In this document: positions 27,233-36,560 of the stretch, piece by piece
Position numbering within the stretch: the first letter of the stretch is position 1
Layout: every line of letters begins with the position of its first letter
Assembly: GCF_021261325.1 (NCBI RefSeq)
Contig: NZ_JAJSBI010000014.1
Coordinates: 1 to 64,000, forward strand
DNA: 64,000 nt
Direction: 5' to 3'
Source of the DNA: Streptomyces guryensis
GTDB lineage: Bacteria > Actinomycetota > Actinomycetes > Streptomycetales > Streptomycetaceae
The notes under the pieces: model-generated
Seen by the model: only the letters and a program-made list of their open reading frames with translations
What the model was told of the DNA's origin: nothing
Databases searched by the model: none
Made by a program: the position numbers and the translations under genes

Positions 27233-28798
27233 ATGACCACCACCTTCGGGACCCTCGAACCGGCGCTGTCGGTGCGCCAGGTGCTGACCCTGGAACGGGT
27301 CCTCGCCGGGGAGCCCGAGGTGGTGGCCGGCGCGGCCCAGCTGGACCGGCCCGTGCGCTGGGTGCACGTCGCCGAGGCGCCGGACGTGGGCGTCATGCTC
27401 AGCGGCGGCGAGATGGTGCTCACCACCGGTGTGCTGCTCGCCGGCGACGAGGAGAAGCAGACCGAGTACATCCGGTCCCTGCACCGCGCCGAGGCCGCGG
27501 CCGTCGTGCTCGGCCTCGGGCGGGCCTTCCCCTCCCCGCCGGACGTGATGCGCAGGGCCGCCGAGCGCTGCGGGCTGCCGATGATCGTCCTCCACCGGCC
27601 GTTCCCGTTCGCGGAGTTGACGGAGGAGGTCCAGGCCCGGCTGGTACGGCGGAAGTTCGCCGCCGTGAGCCTTTCGGAGTCCGTCCGCACGGCGCTCACC
27701 GGGCTCATCACCGCGGGCGCCCCGCTGCAACGGCTGCTCGACGAGATCGCCCAGCACAGCGCGTGCCCGGTCGTCGTCACCAACCTCGCCCACCGCGTCC
27801 TCGCCACCGCGGGGGAGCGGCCGGCCGTGGACGACGTCCTGCGCGACTGGGAGCGCATCGCCCGGCAGGCCGGCGGCAGCGAGGGCGACGGCTGGATCCG
27901 CGCCGAACTCGGCGGGCGCGGCGAGCGCTGGGGCCAGATCATGCTGTGCGGCCACCGCGGCGACACCGCCACCGGACGCCTGCTCGCCGACCGGGCCGCC
28001 GAGGCCCTCGTGCTGCACCGCATGCTCGGCGGTGCCTCGGCGCACACCTGGGAGGAGCAGTCCGCGCAGAGCCTGCTGACCGACCTGGTCAGCGGGGTCG
28101 TACCGGCCAGGCAACTGCTGCCACGCGCGCGTGCCGCCGGACTGCCGGTCAACCGGCGCACCTTTGTGCCGCTGGTGGTGCGGCACGGCGATCCGGCCCA
28201 ACTGGACCGCGTATTGCGCATGTTGGGCCTGTCCGGACTCGTCGCCGAGCTCGCCGACGAAGCCACCGCCGTGCTGCTCAGCCTCGCCCGCGACCAGGAC
28301 GCGGGCGTCCTCACCGCGCACTTCGCGACCCGGCTGCGTACGGAGTCCGGGTCGACGAAGACGGTCGTGGCCGCCGCCGACCCGCGCACCGCCTGGGACG
28401 ACGTGCCCGCCGGACTGCGCGAGGCCCAGCACGTCGCCGACGCCGTCGCCGACTCCTCGGCCGCCCTCGACCTCCCGGCCGTCGTACGCCTCAAGGACGT
28501 ACATCTGCGGGGTCTGATCCGGCTGCTGCGGGACGATCCGTATGTGCAGTCGTTCGCGGAGCGGGAGCTGGACGGGCTGCTGTGCGCGGCCGACGAGGAC
28601 CTGCTGTCCGTGCTGCGCACCTATCTGGCCACCGGCCGCAACAAGTCCCGCACGGCCCAGCTCCATCACGTCTCCCGCCCTGCCCTGTACCGCCGCCTGG
28701 AGGCCATACAGGGTCGCCTCGGCGTGGACCTCGACGACTTCGAGCAGGCCGCCTCGGTGCACATCGCGCTCCTCGCGCACGACGCGCAACAGGGCTGA
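27233..28798 (+). CDS. PucR-family transcriptional regulator
   Basis: A 521-residue regulator. The N-terminal PucR domain (about residues 10-130) includes LSVRQVLTLERVLAGEPEVV and GVMLSGGEMVLTTG. A central GGDEF-related ligand region follows, then a C-terminal helix-turn-helix (about 455-510; YLATGRNKSRTAQLHHVSRP). PucR proteins sense purine or pyrimidine breakdown compounds and control degradation genes. It is embedded in the cluster it probably regulates, 24 bases after the aminotransferase gene, so it would be co-transcribed and autoregulated. AAGGGAAG precedes the ATG. Whether it activates or represses cannot be read from the sequence. Confidence 0.9.
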   Translation: MTTTFGTLEPALSVRQVLTLERVLAGEPEVVAGAAQLDRPVRWVHVAEAPDVGVMLSGGEMVLTTGVLLAGDEEKQTEYIRSLHRAEAAAVVLGLGRAFPSPPDVMRRAAERCGLPMIVLHRPFPFAELTEEVQARLVRRKFAAVSLSESVRTALTGLITAGAPLQRLLDEIAQHSACPVVVTNLAHRVLATAGERPAVDDVLRDWERIARQAGGSEGDGWIRAELGGRGERWGQIMLCGHRGDTATGRLLADRAAEALVLHRMLGGASAHTWEEQSAQSLLTDLVSGVVPARQLLPRARAAGLPVNRRTFVPLVVRHGDPAQLDRVLRMLGLSGLVAELADEATAVLLSLARDQDAGVLTAHFATRLRTESGSTKTVVAAADPRTAWDDVPAGLREAQHVADAVADSSAALDLPAVVRLKDVHLRGLIRLLRDDPYVQSFAERELDGLLCAADEDLLSVLRTYLATGRNKSRTAQLHHVSRPALYRRLEAIQGRLGVDLDDFEQAASVHIALLAHDAQQG

Positions 28799-28815
28799 AA
28801 CATGCCACGACCTGG

Positions 28816-28910
28816 GAAAACGGCGGTGAAACATGGGCTCGGAAGAGGGTGACACCGTGGCACGCCACACGCCCGCAGACGTGACAGCGTGCAACTCACC
28901 GCCTGTTTTC
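28816..28910 (+). promoter_or_regulatory. Nested inverted repeats in the leader of the second amidase gene
   Basis: GAAAACGGCGGTG (28816-28828) can pair with CACCGCCTGTTTTC (28897-28910) with a single bulged T, enclosing 68 bases. Inside, GCACGC (28860-28865) pairs with GCGTGC (28887-28892), and TGGCACGCCA is a local palindrome. The element ends 76 bases before the next ATG. It could be a structured leader RNA, a terminator for the preceding operon, or a widely spaced operator. No known riboswitch class is recognised. Confidence 0.4.
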
Positions 28911-28986
28911 GGACTTCCTAGTCTTCTGGGGCGGACGACGGAAATTCCGGCGCCCGCCCCAGCACACCGAGCGACCGGAGGTCCCG

Positions 28987-29829
28987 ATGAGCAGAGTGAT
29001 CCGTGCCGCCCTCTTCCAGACCGCGTGGACGGGCGACAAGGAGTCGATGATCCAGGTACACGAGCAGGCGGCCCGGGACGCGGCCGCGCAGGGTGCTCAG
29101 GTCCTGTGTTTCCAGGAGCTGTTCTATGGGCCCTACTTCTGCCAGGTCCAGGACAAGGCGTTCTACGAGTACGCGGAAGCGATCCCGGACGGCCCGATCG
29201 TCAAACGCTTCCAGGCCCTCGCCAAGGAGCTGGGCATCGTCCTGATCCTGCCCATGTACGAGGAAGCGCAGCCCGGCGTCCTCTACAACACGGCCGCGGT
29301 GATCGACGCGGACGGCTCGTACCTCGGCAAGTACCGCAAGCACCACATCCCTCAAGTGCCGGGATTCTGGGAGAAGTTCTACTTCCGTCCCGGCAACGCC
29401 GGCTGGCCGGTCTTCGACACCAAGGTCGGGAAGATCGGCGTCTACATCTGCTACGACCGCCACTTCCCGGAGGGCTGGCGGGCCCTGGGGCTCGCGGGCG
29501 CCGAGATCGTCTTCAACCCGTCGGCCACCTCGCGCGGCCTGTCCGCCTACCTCTGGCAGCTGGAGCAGCCGGCGGCGGCCGTCGCCAACGAGTACTTCGT
29601 CGGCGCGATCAACCGGGTCGGTGTGGAGGAGCTGGGCGACAACGACTTCTACGGGACGACGTACTTCGTCGACCCGGAGGCCCAGTTCGTCGGCGAGGTG
29701 GCTTCCGACAAGGAGACCGAACTCGTCGTCCGCGACCTGGACCTGGCCAAGCTCCGCGAGGTCCGCGACCGCTGGCAGTTCTTCCGAGACCGCCGCCCGG
29801 ACGCGTACGGCCCGCTCACGGCGCCGTAG
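28987..29829 (+). CDS. Nitrilase-superfamily N-carbamoyl-beta-alanine amidohydrolase (copy 2)
   Basis: A 280-residue paralogue of the protein at 25083, with the same length and triad context (LCFQELFYGPYF, LGKYRKHHIPQV, YICYDRHFPEGWR) but clearly diverged elsewhere (for example MYEEAQPGVLYNTAAV against VFEVEQSGFYYNTAAV). The pair arose by duplication. The second copy is separated from PucR by 188 bases and has its own leader, so it may be expressed independently. It could prefer a different carbamoyl amino acid, such as the 3-aminoisobutyrate derivative from thymine. GGAGGT precedes the ATG by several bases. A hairpin follows its stop. Confidence 0.88.
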   Translation: MSRVIRAALFQTAWTGDKESMIQVHEQAARDAAAQGAQVLCFQELFYGPYFCQVQDKAFYEYAEAIPDGPIVKRFQALAKELGIVLILPMYEEAQPGVLYNTAAVIDADGSYLGKYRKHHIPQVPGFWEKFYFRPGNAGWPVFDTKVGKIGVYICYDRHFPEGWRALGLAGAEIVFNPSATSRGLSAYLWQLEQPAAAVANEYFVGAINRVGVEELGDNDFYGTTYFVDPEAQFVGEVASDKETELVVRDLDLAKLREVRDRWQFFRDRRPDAYGPLTAP

Positions 29830-29844
29830 GACCAGGCGGTACTC

Positions 29845-29867
29845 CCCGCGCCCTGAACGGGCGCGGG
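29845..29867 (+). terminator. Hairpin terminator after the second amidase gene
   Basis: CCCGCGCCC (29845-29853) pairs perfectly with GGGCGCGGG (29859-29867) around a 5-base loop, 16 bases after the stop codon. Confidence 0.65.
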
Positions 29868-29881
29868 ACAGCGTCAATATG

Positions 29882-29909
29882 CGGCCCCGCCGCGTGGGCG
29901 CGACCAGCC
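29882..29909 (-). repeat. Dispersed intergenic repeat, copy 2
   Basis: The reverse complement of this segment matches 18335-18362 at 27 of 28 positions. In both places it lies beside a C-rich CCCGCGCCC hairpin, so the two form one composite intergenic element in opposite orientations. Confidence 0.75.
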
Positions 29910-29953
29910 ACAACCGACCCGCACTCGTCGAACAAGCAGCGGAGTGGAAAAGC

Positions 29954-31357
29954 ATGAGCAGCCGTACGGTCATCCGCGGTGGCCTAGTCATCACCGCATC
30001 CGACGAACTCCACGCCGACGTCCTCATCGAGGACGGCCGCATCACCGCCCTCGCCGCCGCCGGCACGACCGTCGCCGAGGCCTGGACCGCCGAGCGGACG
30101 ATAGACGCCACCGGCAAGTACGTCATCCCGGGAGGCGTCGACGCCCACACCCACATGGAGTTGCCGTTCGGCGGCACTTTCGCCTCCGACACCTTCGAGA
30201 CCGGCACCCGGGCGGCCGCCTGGGGCGGTACGACCACGATCGTCGACTTCGCCGTGCAGAGCGTCGGCCACTCCCTGCGCGAGGGCCTCGACGCCTGGCA
30301 TGCGAAGGCCGAGGGCAACTGCGCGATCGACTACGCCTTTCACATGATCGTCTCCGACGTGAACCAGGACACCCTCAAGGAGATGGACCTGCTGGTGGAG
30401 GAAGGCGTCACCTCCTTCAAGCAGTTCATGGCCTACCCGGGTGTCTTCTACTCCGACGACGGCCAGATCCTGCGCGCCATGCAGCGCTCCGCCGAGAACG
30501 GCGGCCTGATCATGATGCACGCCGAGAACGGCATCGCGATCGACGTCCTCGTCGAGCAGGCCCTGGCGCGCGGCGAGACCGACCCCCGCTACCACGGAGA
30601 GGTCCGCAAGGCGCTGCTGGAGGCCGAGGCCACCCATCGCGCCATCAGGCTCGCGCAGGTCGCGGGCGCGCCGCTCTACGTCGTGCACGTCTCGGCCATG
30701 GAGGCCGTGGCCGAGCTGGCACGCGCGCGTGACGAGGGACTCCCCGTCTTCGGCGAGACCTGCCCGCAGTACCTCTTCCTGTCCACCGACAACCTCGCCG
30801 AGCCGGACTTCGAGGGCTCGAAGTACGTGTGCAGCACGCCGCTTCGCCCCAAGGAGCACCAGGCCAGGCTGTGGCAGGGTCTCAGGACCAACGACCTCCA
30901 GGTCGTCTCCACCGACCACTGCCCCTTCTGCTTCGTGGGCCAGAAGGAGCTCGGCCGCGGCGACTTCTCCAAGATCCCCAACGGCCTCCCTGGCGTCGAG
31001 AACCGAATGGACCTGCTCCACCAGGCCGTCGTCGAGGGTCACATCTCCCGCCGCCGCTGGATCGAGATCGCCTGCGCCACCCCGGCCCGGATGTTCGGCA
31101 TGTACCCGAAGAAGGGCACGATCGCGCCGGGCGCGGACGCGGACATCGTCATCTACGACCCGAACGCCGAGCAGGTCATGTCCGTCGAGACGCACCACAT
31201 GAACGTCGACTACTCGGCCTACGAGGGCAAGCGCACCACCGGCCGGGTCGAGACGGTCCTCTCGCGCGGCGAAGTCGTCATCAACGAGCGGGAGTACACC
31301 GGACACGCCGGACACGGTGTCTACACCCCGCGCTCCACCTGTCAGTACCTCAACTAG
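29954..31357 (+). CDS. hydA: Dihydropyrimidinase (D-hydantoinase family)
   Basis: A 467-residue zinc amidohydrolase opening dihydrouracil, dihydrothymine or hydantoin rings. The metal site is complete: HxH in GGVDAHTHMEL (about residue 64), carbamylated Lys in SFKQFMAYPG (about 154), His in IMMHAENG, His in YVVHVSAMEA, and Asp in VVSTDHCPFCF. Substrate-side residues ENRMDLLHQ are also family-like. Length is typical. ATG 29954 follows a GGAGTGG ribosome site; the frame is open upstream but that stretch is repeat and amidase shadow. It precedes the oxidoreductase gene by 11 bases, an obvious operon. Confidence 0.93.
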   Translation: MSSRTVIRGGLVITASDELHADVLIEDGRITALAAAGTTVAEAWTAERTIDATGKYVIPGGVDAHTHMELPFGGTFASDTFETGTRAAAWGGTTTIVDFAVQSVGHSLREGLDAWHAKAEGNCAIDYAFHMIVSDVNQDTLKEMDLLVEEGVTSFKQFMAYPGVFYSDDGQILRAMQRSAENGGLIMMHAENGIAIDVLVEQALARGETDPRYHGEVRKALLEAEATHRAIRLAQVAGAPLYVVHVSAMEAVAELARARDEGLPVFGETCPQYLFLSTDNLAEPDFEGSKYVCSTPLRPKEHQARLWQGLRTNDLQVVSTDHCPFCFVGQKELGRGDFSKIPNGLPGVENRMDLLHQAVVEGHISRRRWIEIACATPARMFGMYPKKGTIAPGADADIVIYDPNAEQVMSVETHHMNVDYSAYEGKRTTGRVETVLSRGEVVINEREYTGHAGHGVYTPRSTCQYLN

Positions 31358-31368
31358 GAGTGGCGCCC

Positions 31369-32388
31369 ATGGACTTCGGACTCGTCCTGCAGACCGACCC
31401 GCCCGCCTCGAAGGTCGTCAGCCTGATGAAGCGCGCCGAGCGCAACGGCTTCACCCACGGCTGGACCTTCGACTCCGCCGTGCTGTGGCAGGAACCGTTC
31501 GTGATCTACAGTCAGATCCTGTCGAACACCACCAGGTTGAAGGTCGGGCCGATGGTCACCAACCCGGGCACCCGCACCTGGGAGGTCACCGCCTCCACCT
31601 TCGCCACCCTCAACGACATGTTCGGCAACCGCACCGTCTGCGGCATCGGCCGCGGCGACTCCGCGATGCGCGTCGCGGGCCGCAAGCCCAACACCCTGGC
31701 CCGGATCAGCGAGGCCATGAAGGTCATCCGGGCGCTGGGCCGCGGCGAGGAGGCTGACCTCGGCGGCACGGTGATCAGGTTCCCGTGGATCAAGCCCGGC
31801 GCCGAACTGCCCGTATGGATGGCGGCGTACGGCCCCAAGGCCCTGAAGATGACCGGCGAGGAGGCCGACGGTTTCATCCTGCAGCTCTCCGACCTCTACC
31901 TCACCGAGTACATGGTGAAGGCGGTGAAGGAGGCGGCCGTCGCGGCCGGTCGTGACCCCTCCGCCGTGAAGATCTGCGTCGCCGCCCCCGCCTACGTCAC
32001 CGAGGACGACTCGCCCGAGGCGCTGGCTCATGCGCGCGAACAGTGCCGCTGGTTCGGCGGCATGGTCGGCAACCATGTGGCCGACCTGGTCTCCAAGTAC
32101 GGTGAGCACTCCGCCGCCGTACCCGAAGAGCTCACCGATTACATCAAGGCGCGCGAGGGGTACGACTACTCGCACCACGGGCGCGCCGACAACCCGGACA
32201 CCCAGTTCGTACCCGACGAGATCGTCGACCGGTTCTGCGTCATCGGCCCGGTCGAGAAGCACATCGAGAAGCTGAACGCGCTGCGCGCGCTGGGCGTCGA
32301 CCAGTTCGCCGTCTACGACATGCACGACGCCCAGGAGACCGTGATCGACGCGTACGGATCGCAGGTGATCCCGGCCGTCAACGGCTGA
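31369..32388 (+). CDS. TIGR03842-type luciferase-like (F420/FMN) oxidoreductase
   Basis: A 339-residue TIM-barrel flavin/deazaflavin oxidoreductase of the luciferase-like monooxygenase class. Recognisable parts are MDFGLVLQTDPPASKVV, GPMVTNPGTRTWEVTA, TVCGIGRGDSAMRVAGRKPN and PVWMAAYGPKALKMTGEEAD. As I recall, TIGR03842 members often sit beside hydantoinase or dihydropyrimidinase genes, as here. The cofactor could be F420 in Streptomyces or FMN. It follows hydA by 11 bases with AGGAG at the junction, so the two are co-expressed. I infer a redox step on the pyrimidine or hydantoin ring; the direction (reduction of uracil or oxidative ring attack) is open. Confidence 0.85.
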   Translation: MDFGLVLQTDPPASKVVSLMKRAERNGFTHGWTFDSAVLWQEPFVIYSQILSNTTRLKVGPMVTNPGTRTWEVTASTFATLNDMFGNRTVCGIGRGDSAMRVAGRKPNTLARISEAMKVIRALGRGEEADLGGTVIRFPWIKPGAELPVWMAAYGPKALKMTGEEADGFILQLSDLYLTEYMVKAVKEAAVAAGRDPSAVKICVAAPAYVTEDDSPEALAHAREQCRWFGGMVGNHVADLVSKYGEHSAAVPEELTDYIKAREGYDYSHHGRADNPDTQFVPDEIVDRFCVIGPVEKHIEKLNALRALGVDQFAVYDMHDAQETVIDAYGSQVIPAVNG

Positions 32389-32442
32389 ACCGACAGCTGC
32401 CGCTCAACTCCCCAGCCCCCCACTCCAGTTCTCCCCTCCCCA

Positions 32443-32456
32443 CCTCCCCGGGGAGG
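32443..32456 (+). terminator. Perfect GC palindrome between oxidoreductase and permease genes
   Basis: CCTCCCCGGGGAGG is a perfect 14-base palindrome, extended by flanking C-tracts (CCCCTCCCCA before and GGGC after) that can pair with a larger loop. It lies 60 bases before the permease start and may attenuate read-through. Confidence 0.4.
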
Positions 32457-32515
32457 GGGCCGGAGCTTGCCCCGCACGGCCTTTCCGGACCCACCCCTCA
32501 TTGATTGGCCTGCCC

Positions 32516-34042
<1,527 letters not shown>

Positions 34043-34070
34043 GCCTTCGCCTTTGCCATCCGCCCCTTGG

Positions 34071-34097
34071 AGGGCAGCCGGTCCTACTGGCTGCCCT
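34071..34097. terminator. Bidirectional hairpin terminator
   Basis: AGGGCAGCC (34071-34079) pairs perfectly with GGCTGCCCT (34089-34097) around a 9-base loop. It overlaps the last codons of the convergent minus-strand gene. Confidence 0.65.
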
Positions 34098-34752
34098 TCA
34101 GCGCTGTCACCGCGTCCCTCGACGCCTCGATCGCACCCTTGTTGATCTCGTCCGTGCCGGGTGCCTTCTTCGTCTCGAAGTCGCTGCCGTTGTACGTGAC
34201 GACCACCAGCACATTGGACACCTGGGCGAACACCATGCCCTCGCGGGTCTGCTGCTTGTCCTGGGTGGTGAGATTGACGACGGAGTAGGCCTGGTCACCG
34301 AGTCCGGGAACGGCCCCTCCGCCACTCTTATCCGTAATGTGCTGCTTGTACGCAGTCTGTGCCGCTTCGTCCGAGTTCATCACCTCGAAGGAGACGTCGA
34401 GCCAGCGGTAGTCGTATCCCTTGAGCGCGTTCCACGAGCAGGTGCGGCGCAGTTTCGCGTCCGTCGACTGGATTTCCTTGCCGGCCGTCTTGGCGCCCGG
34501 AACGAGCGACTTGAGCGTCTTCCCGGCCACGCTGCCGCACGGTGCGGGCGAGGCGGCGTACGTCTTGGTCTGCGCGGTCGTGGAGGGAGCCGAGGCCGAC
34601 TGGCTGCCGGTCTTCGGCGCGTCCTTGTGCTCGGCGGTCGTCGTCGCCGCGGGGCCGGACGTCAGCGCCCAGCCGGCCGCGGCCAGCACGACGACCGGGG
34701 ACAGACGCGCGGTCAGAGCGAGCGGCAGAGGAAAATCGCGCACGGCACACAT
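34084..34752 (-). CDS. Secreted DUF3558-like protein
   Basis: A 222-residue exported protein. An N-terminal signal or anchor (residues ~8-32, PLPLALTARLSPVVVLAAAG) is followed by a Ser/Thr/Ala/Lys-rich linker and a globular domain. The domain starts SPAPCGSVAGKTLKSLVPGA and contains RRTCSWNALKGYDYRWLDVS, GGGAVPGLGDQAYSVVNL and VSNVLVVVTYNGSDFE. The two-Cys layout and overall order resemble DUF3558 lipoproteins of actinobacteria, but no lipobox Cys is present, so it is probably released or N-terminally anchored. The start is uncertain: the ATG has no clear ribosome site and a GTG lies three codons in. Function unknown. Confidence 0.68.
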   Translation of the reverse strand: MCAVRDFPLPLALTARLSPVVVLAAAGWALTSGPAATTTAEHKDAPKTGSQSASAPSTTAQTKTYAASPAPCGSVAGKTLKSLVPGAKTAGKEIQSTDAKLRRTCSWNALKGYDYRWLDVSFEVMNSDEAAQTAYKQHITDKSGGGAVPGLGDQAYSVVNLTTQDKQQTREGMVFAQVSNVLVVVTYNGSDFETKKAPGTDEINKGAIEASRDAVTALKGSQ

Positions 34753-34865
34753 TTCGGTGGGGGACGGTGTGCGGAGGGGGTCCGCACTGCGGACGGGGCG
34801 CCAGTCTCACATGAGTCCCTGTGAGACGGAAGTGTCAACTCGCTCCGTGCCCGCGCGGTTACTGT

Positions 34866-35395
34866 TCAGTCAACTTCGGGCGCGCGGCGCGACCGGTCCG
34901 CGGTGACGAGCCGGACCCTGTCGTACTTCTCGACCTCGACGTTCTCCCAGCCGTCCAGGACCGCCCGAACGCGGTCGGAGCCGGAGCGGGACCGGGGGCA
35001 CACCAACACCAGCCGTCCGCCCGGCATCAGCGCCCGCGCCAGATTGCGGAAGGCCGCCGCGGGGTCCGCGAACGACAGCACGCCGCCCCGGCTGACGATC
35101 ACGTCGTAGCCGCACCGGGGGAACAGGTGGACCCGCGCGTCCGCCACCTGGTACCAGGCGTTCGCGACCTTCTCCGCGGCCGTCAGCTTCTGGGCCGTGC
35201 GCAGCAGCGGCTCCCAGATGTCGACGCCGACCGCGTACCCGCGCGAGGCCGGCCGGGCGGCGATCCGGGTCGTGGCCCCGGTGCCGCACCCGACGTCGAG
35301 GACACGGTCGGCGGACTTGACGCCGCCGCCGCGAACAGCGCGGCGTCTACGCCGTCCCAGGTGTGCGGCTGCCGGAGGTCGGCGATCGCGGTCAT
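34866..35395 (-). pseudogene. Frameshifted class I SAM-dependent methyltransferase
   Basis: The N-terminus MTAIADLRQPHTWDGVDAAL begins at ATG 35395. After about 25 codons the homologous text switches frame and continues as GVKSADRVLDVGCGTGATTR, GVDIWEPLLRTAQKLTAAEK, CGYDVIVSRGGVLSFADPAA and LMPGGRLVLVCPRSRSGSD to a stop near 34866. Motif I (VLDVGCGTG) is intact, but about twenty residues before it seem deleted together with the frameshift. The ATG overlaps the stop of the AhpD-like gene by 4 bases, so the pair was once translationally coupled. It is probably inactive unless the shift is a sequencing error. Confidence 0.7.
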
Positions 35396-36393
35396 GACGT
35401 CTCCCGGGCGGCATGCAGACTGAACGAGCTCTCAATGCGGTCCACTGCCGCGAAGGCGCCGTGCGCGACGAGGTGGACCAGGCAGTGGTCGGTGTGCTCC
35501 GGCCGCCGCCAGGCCGTCACGTCCTCCTGCGTGATGCGGTACGGCGCGAGGGCGGCCAGCAGCGCGAGCCGCGCGCCGGGGTGCTCACGGCGGTCCGGGA
35601 GCCCGGCCCACGCGAGGGGCGGGTGCGAGCCGTCCCAGTCCCACAAGGTCTCCCGTACGAGGGCCTGCTCGTCGGCGTCGAGAAGGCCCGCGCCGGCCGC
35701 GGTCGCCGACCGGAGTGCGGCGTAGGCCGGGCCGACGGCCGTGCCCGCCGCCCACGCCGGACCCGGGGCCGGATCGGCCAGGAGGGCGAGAGCCGCGCCG
35801 GGCACGGCGCTACGGCGGACGGTCCGCGCGAGCGAGCGGCCCGCGAGGCTCCGTACCGGCCGCAGCCGCTGGGCGTTGCCCGGCAGCAGCCGCTCGGTCA
35901 GCAGGGCCGACACGATCCGGTTGATGAAATGGAAGGCGAGTGCGGTGCCGATGTAGGCGGGTGCGTGCTCGCGCGGGAACGGGTACGGCATCAGCCCGGC
36001 GCCCGGCACGCGCGTGTGCCGCCCCCAGGCGAGCACGCGCGCGTGCTCCTCGTCCTCCGGCTGCCGGCCCCGGGCGAGACGTTCGGCGAGGGCGTGGTCG
36101 CCGGTGGCGTGCAACAGGACCGTGTGCGCGTCCACGCAGAACGGGCACTTGTTGGCGCGCGACACCCCGTAGGCCGCCAGCTCCTTGCCGGTGCGGTCGC
36201 CCGGGCCGGCGATCAGTGACTCGCGCATCAACGCCCAGGTGGGGGCGAGGATTTCGGGCGCGGAGGACAGCACCACGAAGGTGGCCGCCCTGTCGATGCC
36301 GAAGTCGCGGGCGAGCTGCTCGTACACCTCGGCGACGCGGCCGGTGGCCGCCTCGGGCGGCAGGGGCTCGGTGAAGCGGAAGAGTGTGGACAT
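35392..36393 (-). CDS. AhpD-like/carboxymuconolactone decarboxylase family protein
   Basis: A 333-residue protein with an AhpD-type core. The redox motif CPFCVDAHTVLLHATG (CxxC plus His) lies at about residue 85, preceded by TGKELAAYGVSRANK. A second, weaker CMD-like half follows (FINRIVSALLTERLLPGNA). Family members act as thiol peroxidase partners or in small-molecule isomerisation, and long forms like this are uncharacterised. ATG 36393 (MSTLFRFTEPLPPEA) is chosen by composition; upstream frame is intergenic. Its stop overlaps the methyltransferase start. It is divergent from the sensor kinase at 36561. Confidence 0.8.
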   Translation of the reverse strand: MSTLFRFTEPLPPEAATGRVAEVYEQLARDFGIDRAATFVVLSSAPEILAPTWALMRESLIAGPGDRTGKELAAYGVSRANKCPFCVDAHTVLLHATGDHALAERLARGRQPEDEEHARVLAWGRHTRVPGAGLMPYPFPREHAPAYIGTALAFHFINRIVSALLTERLLPGNAQRLRPVRSLAGRSLARTVRRSAVPGAALALLADPAPGPAWAAGTAVGPAYAALRSATAAGAGLLDADEQALVRETLWDWDGSHPPLAWAGLPDRREHPGARLALLAALAPYRITQEDVTAWRRPEHTDHCLVHLVAHGAFAAVDRIESSFSLHAARETS

Positions 36394-36560
36394 GGGCAGC
36401 AGCGTGCGCCTCGGGGCCGGGCGCGGTCGTCGTACGGGCGAAGGCAGTCCGCACTGCGACTGCGGGGCGCGGCGGGCCCGGGCACTACTACGGGAGGAGT
36501 AGCCGTGGAGCCGTCCACAGGTCTGACGCCGTTGTCCGTGCCGCCGTCTACTGTGCGTGC

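Noticed and set aside
26447..28894. An 815-residue minus-strand open frame opposite the aminotransferase and PucR genes
   Set aside because: Both plus-strand genes have complete family motifs; the antisense text is low in real protein character.
36485..36502. CTACT-N8-AGTAG inverted repeat before the sensor kinase gene
   Set aside because: Arms of only 5 bases are expected by chance in this length of sequence; not enough to call an operator.
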